This document shows, one piece after another, positions 32,017 through 38,563 of a DNA stretch of 38,563 nt. Position 1 is the first letter of the stretch. Each line of letters opens with the position of its first letter. The notes beneath the pieces are model-generated. The model had not been told where the DNA came from. It made no database searches and saw only the letters and a list, made by a program, of their open reading frames with translations. Source of the DNA: Candidatus Thalassarchaeum betae (GTDB lineage: Archaea > Thermoplasmatota > Poseidoniia > Poseidoniales > Thalassarchaeaceae); NCBI GenBank assembly GCA_022448665.1, contig JAKUUO010000013.1, positions 1 through 38,563 of the forward strand. The letters are read 5' to 3'. Made by a program: the position numbers and the translations under genes.

Positions 32017-32487
32017 ATGGAGTGGTCGAGAGTCGAAATTGAGATGCTCGGTGCTGGTGCGCCAGCATCGCCGTCTCTCGGAGTGACGATGCCCGGGCTG
32101 GATGCCACGGCCGAGGAGATGCATGGCTTATTCCTAGAAAATCTACCTCATCTCGACGATGTTCGTGCAGGTCACGACAGGATCTTCTCCGACGTGGCGG
32201 CCCCTGTGGAGATGTCCAAGTCGCTGGCCAGGGAGATTCAGCCCCTTGAAGAGCTCCTCAGGGAGTTCGGCGGAAGCCGTTCGGATCACAGAATCGTCGT
32301 ACCTCTCCCATCTGCTCTGTCTGACGGCCTGATCGTCGAGAAGTTCGCCAGTGACGAGGGCGATATAGTCCGGCTGATTGCGCCGGAGAGGTTCGGCGGT
32401 GTGTTGAGGAAGTTCGAGATGCCTGAAGGACGCAGGCTAACGGGGGCCTCCTGGGAAGAGGGTGTTCTGAGCCTGACGATGGACTGA
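32017..32487 (+). CDS. Small protein with Hsp20/CS-like C-terminal domain
   Basis: A protein of 156 residues from ATG 32017, 43 bases after the helicase stop. The C-terminal end, LRKFEMPEGRRLTGASWEEGVLSLTMD, has the pattern of the last strands of Hsp20/alpha-crystallin or CS domains (R.F.LPEG...... A...NGVL.L.). It is preceded by strands IVVPLPSALSDGLIVEKF and DIVRLIAPERF. The first 80 residues are helical and acidic with no known domain. There is no C-terminal I-x-I tail, so chaperone activity of the classic kind is doubtful. A partner-binding role is inference. The frame upstream of 32017 overlaps the helicase and was not used. It converges with the giant protein, one base between stops. 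Confidence 0.65.
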   Translation: MEWSRVEIEMLGAGAPASPSLGVTMPGLDATAEEMHGLFLENLPHLDDVRAGHDRIFSDVAAPVEMSKSLAREIQPLEELLREFGGSRSDHRIVVPLPSALSDGLIVEKFASDEGDIVRLIAPERFGGVLRKFEMPEGRRLTGASWEEGVLSLTMD

Positions 32488-32488
32488 A

Positions 32489-35400
32489 TCAGGCTTCGGT
32501 AAGGAACGAATCCCGTTCTGGGATGTCTTGCAGCTCGTCTATCTCCTGCAGAACCGTGGACAGCGCCATCTGCGCGTTCTGGCGATGCGGTTCACCGAGC
32601 ACGTGGCTGGAGTACCTGGCCTCCTCGAATATCCGGTCTAGGGCGACGAGAGCCTGTTCGCTGATGGGCAGGGCGTTGCGAATCGCCAACTCGAACTCAC
32701 GCACCGTCTCGAAGTCCCGGCGCAGGAATCCCCTGCGCATGAGAATCCGGCACAGGCTCTCGTAGCAGTTGAAGATAGCCTCGCGGACCTCGTCGCCTGC
32801 GGCCAGCAGCTCAGCAGTGTAACTGAACACCCCTGCGAGCTCATCAATGGCCGCCTGCTTTCGACGGCGGACGAGCACGAGGGCCCCGGTCACCAGACCG
32901 AGGACGATGAGTGCCACGAGTGCGTACATGGCCGGCTGGAAGGACTGTGGGTCCTGCTGCTCGTACTCGATGTCGAGTCCGCCGTGGAAGTTGGCCAGCC
33001 ACGTCTTGTTGATCGGGTCGACGAAGTTCGAGTCGGTGCTGAAGCACACCCGCAGTTCGCCCCAGAAACTGTCGTTGTGGAACGAAGGCAGACCGATGAC
33101 CGATTCGAACTGGTAGGTGAACTCGCCATCCTGGTCCGTCAGCCCGACCCTGCTGAAGTGGGTGGAGGACTCTCTGTTGTCGCAGGTGCTGTTGACCAAG
33201 TAGGCAGACAGGGGGAAGTCCGGCACGGGTTGCCCGGTGTCCAGCGCTGAGACGTTGACTGAGCCTTGCAGCAGCCTCTGCCCCTCTGCTAGGAACAGCG
33301 AGTCGGGCTCGAAGTCGAAGACGACTGAAATCAGAATCATGACTTCGACTTCGATGGAGTCGCCATTCAGGTATCTCGAGCCGTCTGGCTCGACCCTTAT
33401 CGTGAGTGTCAACGGCCCGGGGGGCATGACTTGGATGGCATTAGTGATGAGGCCGAAGTGCTCGGTGCCGTCATCCTGCCACGGATTGCCTATCAGGGGC
33501 AGCAGGCTGTCGCCCCAGTACAGTGCTATCGTCATGTTGTGCATGACGTTGCCCTCGCCACCTATCTCCAGGATGCGTCCCTGCAGTTTGATCGGGGCAT
33601 CAGGGTCGCCACGGATGATCGCCAGGTTGTTCGGGAACACCTCGATGTCGATGTCCGCTCTCGTGTACACGGTCATGTTGTACTGCACCGGGAGGTAGAA
33701 TGTCTCGCCGGAGAATGAGAACGCCACGTTGTGGGGGCCGCGGGCAATCGCGTAGCCGACATCGTGTGTGTAGCTGAAGGTGCCGTCAATCGAAGTGGTC
33801 AGAGTGCCTACGACCTGCCCATCGAGCCTGAAGGCGAGTTCCCTGCCCTCCATACCGGGGTGCCCCGAGGAGTCGGCGTCGAAGAGGCGCCCGGTGAAGT
33901 TCCATGCCCCTCCACGGGTTATGACAGTGGAATCCACCTGCAGGGTCATCCCGGTGTGGTAAGCGACCGTCAGCACAGTCTCGGTCGAGCCGAGGCGGTG
34001 ATAGCCCTGTTCAGGGGCCATGATGATCATAGTGTGGTTGCCCACTTCGAGGAAGTCAGAGACTACCCATGCATAGCTCCACTCTCCGTTCTCGTCGGTG
34101 CTGGTAATGCCCACCAACACCCCATCGACGAAGATCTGCAGCGAATGGTTGGCCAACCAGCCCCCCGGCAGGTTGTCCTTAACCGTCCCTTGCAGGGTGA
34201 GCAAGTCTCCGACAGCGATAGTTGGGGGCCTGACCACAGATACCTCGACTGGGCCGTAGACAGTGAAGATGGTCGAGGAGTTGGAACCCAGTACGAATTC
34301 CTCGCCCTGGAAGGATATCAGCACCACACGGGGGCCAAGCTCCATATCAGGAGGGACCGGGATGTAGAGGCTGAAGGTCCCATTCTCATCAACTGTCAGA
34401 CCAGTCAGGAACTGCCCGTTCATCGAGACCTCGAGGTCCCTGTCAGATAGCACCCTGCCTGAGCCGTCGGTCAGCATGCCCTCGATAAGCAGCAGCTCGT
34501 TGCGGTCGACATCACCCGGCGGGGTAGTCAACACGACCTGCGAGGTCTGGGTCGCATTGAATTCCATAGTATGGGACGACGGCAAGTAGTACTCTGGATT
34601 AAGGGAATCACCCTGACCCATCGGATCGACCCAGGTAAAACCACCGAGGAAGTTCACGGTTACCGTATGCATTCCGTAATCCACGTCCAGAGGCAGGTCG
34701 TAGGTGATTGACCACCCTCCTGTGCTGGCGTTGGACTGCGTGGAATACGTCGGTCCGACGGTGACGCCGTCGATTGCCAGATGGACGATTCCACCGGCGG
34801 CATTGCCACCGTGAACCAGCAACTGGCCGTGCTCGTCGAGCAGCGTGCCGCTGAAAGTGACGCTCTCCCCCGCTATCGCGGATCCTGTGATTGAGGTGAT
34901 GTCCAGCTCTGTCGGTGCCAGTATGATGACGCGGGTCCATGACTCGTCGCCTAGCAGGCCCGTAGTGCCGTTGATTCCAGCGAACTGTGCCGTGATTGTC
35001 ATCGGCCCGGGTACCCGCATGATGTCCACCGACAGGACGGTGTTCATCGAGCCGTTGACATCGGTGGTCCCGCGCCACTCGAACAAGCCGTCCACAAACA
35101 TATCGACTGGGGCGGAATCCACAGGCTGCCCGGCGTTGTCGATCAGCGAGATGTTGACGCTGACGAGGTCGCCGCGGATGGTCCTGCTGTCGGGGTCGAG
35201 ATCTAGGGGATCTACGATGATCAGTAATGAGTACCCACGGCTGTCGAAGGTGCCGTTGCCGGTGCTCGAGCCGTAGTAGTTGACATTGGGGGTGTAGGTG
35301 GCCATCAGGTCGTGCGTCCCCCGCGGGAAGGAGAGATCAAGGTGGATCTCGGCGCTCCAAGAGCCGTTCGGGGAAACCGCTCCCCCTGTCATGGTGAATG

Positions 35401-38400
35401 TGTTGCTCTGGCCATCGATGTTGAATGTCAGCGCTGGTGAAAGGGTGTTGCCGTCGCGGTCAGTGATACCGCTGCCGTTGCTGGACGTCAGCATGCCGCT
35501 GACTGTGAAGAACTCGCCGGCAGCGGGGTTGTCGGTTATCGGGTCGAGAGTGAGGCTGGTCGGCGATCTGATGGTGATGGTGACGATGATGGTCGCTGTC
35601 GAGTGCAGGGTGCTGGAGCCGTTGAACATGAGTGTGATGGCTATCAGACCCAGAGGGTGGGAGTGCGGCACTTCGAAGCTGAAGTTGATTACCCCTGCGC
35701 CATTGGTCTGCACCGGAGTTAGCCAGGTGTCGTGGAACCTCGCCGTCACAGTCGCATCGTCAATCTGCCTGTCGTTGTCACTCGACTCGACCAGGCGGGC
35801 GCCGAAGTTGATTGAAGAGCCCCTGTCAACGACCGTGTTGATGACCGGGGTCCTATCGATGAATTGGGTCACGCCGCGGACTAGGATTGAGGCGTTGCCC
35901 GTACCGGTCATGTAGAATGGTGAACTGCCGTTAATGACACTGACTACGACGGTCTTAGTCCCGCTCGTCACTCCGTCGCCCATGGGATCGGTCGGCACCG
36001 AGATGGTGAACGATCCGTTACTCGAAGTTGTCTGACTCACTACCAGAGTCTCACTGGCGTCATTCAGGAAGAAGACCTCGACTGCCATGGGTCCGTTTAC
36101 AGACCTGTTGCTGTCCACGCCGTCGATGACTCGGCCACTGATGGAGAATGCCTGCCCAGCGGTCACCTCTGCGGGAATGCTGTCGATCTCGACAAAGCTT
36201 GAGACCTGCACTGTGAGGTTGACGAAGCTATCGTTGCCGAGCCACCGTCCGGCGTTCTCATCACTCAGGTTGTCCGACAGGTCATCCGGTGCGTGTACGC
36301 GTACGGAGTAATACCCCGGTGGGGTCGATGCAGGAATCGTCGGGCTGAATCTAGCGAGGCCATCGGAACCCGTGGTCTGGTTCTCGAAATTCTGCTGGAG
36401 CGGCCCGCCCCAGTCGAAGTAGAGGTCTGCGAGAACGCCTTGCAGCAGGCCGCCGCCTTCGACATCGGTAATCGTCGCGTTGAGTACCATGCTGGAGCCA
36501 GCGGCGACTATCAGCGAGCCGGGCGCGGCCACGACCACAAACTCGGTCTGGATACCAGCCCTGACGTATTCTGCTTCTTGCTCCTTGAAGTAATAGCCAC
36601 CCTGAGGAGGGGAGGTCGAGAAATCCAGCTTCACCCTTAGATCGTAGACGCCCGCGCCCACGCCGCTCGGCATCACGAAACTCATGTTGTACCCTCCAGT
36701 GGACTGGTTGATCCAACCAGATGCCAAGCGGTAGATGACAGGCGAAGCCGGTGAGCCATCAGGAGCGGGGGGCAGGTTGGAGGGGACCTCGAGTTGGACC
36801 AGCACGGAGGAGTTGTTCCCAAGAATCGGTATATCGTGGAAGATGTCATTCGCGGTTCCTGCTACCCAGTTGGTAAATCCTCTCGGAGTCCATTCTAGAT
36901 CGATTTGGACAGTTGCGTTGGCCCTTCCCCGTATCCTAATCTCATCTACTGCTGTGGCAGGACGGAACCACGTCGAGCCGGAGAAATTCAGCACCCAGCT
37001 GTAGTCACCTGCGAACATCTCCCACGGTGGCGTCCATGAGACGTCCACCCTCGGGAGGTCGGGATCTGTGATATTCCAAGACTCGGGGCCATTTGTTGTA
37101 TTCCAGGAATCACTGCCGTTGAACTCCAGGGTAAACGTACCATGGAATTGAGCTAGGGAGGTCTCTGTGTGGTCGGTCAGAATCACCTCGACGTTGTTCA
37201 AATTGCCCCTCATCGCTGGTCCCAGAGTGTAATTGAAGTTGATGAAGCTCCTTATTCCGTACTGGTCTGTGAAGGTGGACTGATCGTTGGCGAACAGGCC
37301 CTCCGAGTCGAACTCGACCTTCACCTGCACCTCTCCTGCAGGGATGGGCACCTCGGAGGCGGCGAACTGCCAACTGACGGCGAACTGCCCGGGAGCCGTG
37401 GTCCAATTGCTGTCATTTAGGTACCACGTAGTGAGGGTCGTGTACGGACCGTTCGTGGTTGCCCGGCGCATCTTTAGGATCAGCGTGCCGTTCAGAGACT
37501 CGGTGTTCGGGCCCCGGCTCAGCACGGTCCCGTTGAGATAGATCGGCGAGTCGATGTCCAAAATGGAATTGTTCGCATCCGTACCTTCCAGTGTGACCGT
37601 AAGGTTGGGAGCGGGCGTGATGTTGAACATGAAGTCGAGCGTGGCTGACCTGACATGGTACGAGGGCGTGCTGGCGTTGTTCAGGTCCTCCTCGTGCCAG
37701 CCGAAGAAGTTCAGTGAGGCGTTGATCAGACCGAGCGGTTCGCTCTCGTTAATCGCCAAGGAGAACTCGTAGTAGCCGCCCGCTCCGATTTCAGCGATCA
37801 GGCTCACAGGACCGTCGCTGGCGGTGGTGTAGTTCAGCACGACCTGCATGCTGTCGACAGCAGAAGGGTCGGTGTACGGGGTGCTGGCCCAGTACATGTC
37901 GCCCGTCACCAGCGTTTCCACCCCCGCGCCCAAGGGGGGCTCATCGGTCGGAGGGGGCTCTCTCAGAGAGAGATTGACGTCGTCTGATACGTTCAGGCGC
38001 CACTCGAATGAGATCCCTTGAGAGCCGACGTATGCCCTCTCAAGCACGTGAAGTACAAGGGCCCCGAAACCCGGATCTATGACGATGTCCGGAGTTCCAT
38101 TGAGCTGGAAGCTGCCGTTCTGATCGGTCGTCCCGTTGGCTACCAGATGATGGCTGACAGCCGCACTTCCCGGCACATTGGCGGTTTGGTTGGACCTGAC
38201 TAGGTAGAGGTTGAGTGTGATGTTGTCGGCACCAGTCATGTTCTCGACGAATCGCAGCGTCCCGTTCAGCCATATCGAACCCGAGGAGTGATCCCTCTCG
38301 ACCCAGGTCGGCCCCCATTCCTCGTCCACCACCTCTATCGCAGCCGCCGGGGGGCAGGCCTCGAACGGAACCCAACCCATGTCCAACCCTCCTTGGTTCG

Positions 38401-38563
38401 CATTGGTCTCAAGGTGGACCTCGACCCATCTGGTGAAGTCCTTGCCGTAGACCTCGAAGGAATCCCCAGTCCAGGTCCCGCCGGCGAACCCTGTGACTTT
38501 CCTAGTAGGTAGCCCGGCGAGCCTCAGCATGACGGAGAACACTGAGGTGAATTCGGCGCAGTT
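32489..38563 (-). CDS. Giant transglutaminase-like / Ig-repeat / DUF4129 membrane protein (5' end cut by window edge)
   Basis: The frame is open from the right edge, about 2024 residues, so the N-terminus is missing. The first residues visible are the second half of a transglutaminase-like core: NCAEFTSVFSVMLRLAGLPT holds the catalytic Cys position, then FTRWVEVHLE and GWVPFEACPP. In the family these last two read H-A-W-V-E-V-Y and G-W-V-P-F-D-P, so the His and Asp positions are Thr and Glu here. A very long series of Ig-like beta-sandwiches follows, with recurrent phrases such as TDENGEWSY and SGTLLDEHGQLL and many N-x-T/S sequons. Near the C-terminus is one helix (MYALVALIVLGLVTGALVLV) and then RRRKQ and a DUF4129-like cytoplasmic domain (CYESLCRILMRRGFLRRDFE). 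Transglutaminase plus DUF4129 is the arrangement of TgpA-type proteins, here separated by the Ig stalk. A surface scaffold or crosslinking role is inferred. Confidence 0.85.
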   Translation of the reverse strand, partial: NCAEFTSVFSVMLRLAGLPTRKVTGFAGGTWTGDSFEVYGKDFTRWVEVHLETNANQGGLDMGWVPFEACPPAAAIEVVDEEWGPTWVERDHSSGSIWLNGTLRFVENMTGADNITLNLYLVRSNQTANVPGSAAVSHHLVANGTTDQNGSFQLNGTPDIVIDPGFGALVLHVLERAYVGSQGISFEWRLNVSDDVNLSLREPPPTDEPPLGAGVETLVTGDMYWASTPYTDPSAVDSMQVVLNYTTASDGPVSLIAEIGAGGYYEFSLAINESEPLGLINASLNFFGWHEEDLNNASTPSYHVRSATLDFMFNITPAPNLTVTLEGTDANNSILDIDSPIYLNGTVLSRGPNTESLNGTLILKMRRATTNGPYTTLTTWYLNDSNWTTAPGQFAVSWQFAASEVPIPAGEVQVKVEFDSEGLFANDQSTFTDQYGIRSFINFNYTLGPAMRGNLNNVEVILTDHTETSLAQFHGTFTLEFNGSDSWNTTNGPESWNITDPDLPRVDVSWTPPWEMFAGDYSWVLNFSGSTWFRPATAVDEIRIRGRANATVQIDLEWTPRGFTNWVAGTANDIFHDIPILGNNSSVLVQLEVPSNLPPAPDGSPASPVIYRLASGWINQSTGGYNMSFVMPSGVGAGVYDLRVKLDFSTSPPQGGYYFKEQEAEYVRAGIQTEFVVVAAPGSLIVAAGSSMVLNATITDVEGGGLLQGVLADLYFDWGGPLQQNFENQTTGSDGLARFSPTIPASTPPGYYSVRVHAPDDLSDNLSDENAGRWLGNDSFVNLTVQVSSFVEIDSIPAEVTAGQAFSISGRVIDGVDSNRSVNGPMAVEVFFLNDASETLVVSQTTSSNGSFTISVPTDPMGDGVTSGTKTVVVSVINGSSPFYMTGTGNASILVRGVTQFIDRTPVINTVVDRGSSINFGARLVESSDNDRQIDDATVTARFHDTWLTPVQTNGAGVINFSFEVPHSHPLGLIAITLMFNGSSTLHSTATIIVTITIRSPTSLTLDPITDNPAAGEFFTVSGMLTSSNGSGITDRDGNTLSPALTFNIDGQSNTFTMTGGAVSPNGSWSAEIHLDLSFPRGTHDLMATYTPNVNYYGSSTGNGTFDSRGYSLLIIVDPLDLDPDSRTIRGDLVSVNISLIDNAGQPVDSAPVDMFVDGLFEWRGTTDVNGSMNTVLSVDIMRVPGPMTITAQFAGINGTTGLLGDESWTRVIILAPTELDITSITGSAIAGESVTFSGTLLDEHGQLLVHGGNAAGGIVHLAIDGVTVGPTYSTQSNASTGGWSITYDLPLDVDYGMHTVTVNFLGGFTWVDPMGQGDSLNPEYYLPSSHTMEFNATQTSQVVLTTPPGDVDRNELLLIEGMLTDGSGRVLSDRDLEVSMNGQFLTGLTVDENGTFSLYIPVPPDMELGPRVVLISFQGEEFVLGSNSSTIFTVYGPVEVSVVRPPTIAVGDLLTLQGTVKDNLPGGWLANHSLQIFVDGVLVGITSTDENGEWSYAWVVSDFLEVGNHTMIIMAPEQGYHRLGSTETVLTVAYHTGMTLQVDSTVITRGGAWNFTGRLFDADSSGHPGMEGRELAFRLDGQVVGTLTTSIDGTFSYTHDVGYAIARGPHNVAFSFSGETFYLPVQYNMTVYTRADIDIEVFPNNLAIIRGDPDAPIKLQGRILEIGGEGNVMHNMTIALYWGDSLLPLIGNPWQDDGTEHFGLITNAIQVMPPGPLTLTIRVEPDGSRYLNGDSIEVEVMILISVVFDFEPDSLFLAEGQRLLQGSVNVSALDTGQPVPDFPLSAYLVNSTCDNRESSTHFSRVGLTDQDGEFTYQFESVIGLPSFHNDSFWGELRVCFSTDSNFVDPINKTWLANFHGGLDIEYEQQDPQSFQPAMYALVALIVLGLVTGALVLVRRRKQAAIDELAGVFSYTAELLAAGDEVREAIFNCYESLCRILMRRGFLRRDFETVREFELAIRNALPISEQALVALDRIFEEARYSSHVLGEPHRQNAQMALSTVLQEIDELQDIPERDSFLTEA

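Noticed and set aside
1..38563. CRISPR arrays, insertion sequences, integrases or phage genes
   Set aside because: No regularly spaced repeats, terminal inverted repeats with a transposase, or phage structural motifs were seen on either strand.

Overview
The window looks like a chromosomal segment of an uncultured marine euryarchaeon, most likely Marine Group II (Candidatus Poseidoniales, Thermoplasmatota). Archaeal markers are Rpo7, Spt4, ribosomal proteins S24e and S27Ae, a GEK1-type D-aminoacyl-tRNA deacylase, an HVO_0476-type zinc protein, TATA-like boxes 25-40 bp ahead of starts, and two tRNAs with encoded CCA. Bacterial-looking metabolic genes (proline dehydrogenase, short NADP-type glutamate dehydrogenase, family-3 amino-acid ABC importer) and very large, acidic, Ig- or propeller-rich surface proteins fit that lineage. 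The taxonomic call is inference, because no rRNA is present. No CRISPR array, insertion sequence, prophage or plasmid origin was seen.

Layout: (1) 1-1852 is the N-terminal part of a secreted surface protein running off the left edge, followed by tRNA-Thr(GGU) and tRNA-Ser(GGA), which are divergent. (2) 2275-9246 holds a six-helix membrane protein with zinc ribbons, a membrane-anchored subtilase, a SAM-methyltransferase-like protein, an HVO_0476-like zinc protein, proline dehydrogenase, DtdA and an unknown protein. (3) 9248-10612 (minus) is the information-processing cluster rpo7-spt4-rps24e-rps27ae. (4) 10856-16450 is a giant FG-GAP/CARDB surface protein with a C-terminal anchor. (5) 16457-20053 (minus) reads solute-binding protein, purC, class-IV aminotransferase, sulfotransferase-like; divergently, 20141-23227 encodes the permease and ATPase of the importer. 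(6) 23312-26111 (minus) holds gdhA and an HD phosphohydrolase. (7) 26313-32487 (plus) holds a tandem ribbon-helix-helix regulator, a structured intergenic region, a receiver/PPDK_N protein, an XPD-like helicase and a small Hsp20-like protein. (8) 32489-38563 is a giant transglutaminase-like/Ig/DUF4129 membrane protein cut by the right edge.

The most unusual element is the importer at 19067-23227. Its solute-binding protein appears circularly permuted (the usual second half precedes the usual first half) and is held by a C-terminal membrane helix. Its HisM/GlnP-type permease is fused behind an extracytoplasmic Ycf48/BNR-like beta-propeller and carries an extra ~170-residue two-helix insertion. 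The ATPase is ordinary. Together with the adjacent purC, aminotransferase and sulfotransferase-like genes this could be an undescribed uptake system. Proline dehydrogenase and glutamate dehydrogenase elsewhere in the window are consistent with amino-acid catabolism. Other departures from the norm are a transglutaminase-like domain whose catalytic His and Asp positions are substituted, a phosphoenolpyruvate-synthase-type nucleotide domain fused to receiver domains without a phosphohistidine domain, and a class-IV aminotransferase whose PLP-pairing Glu is replaced.
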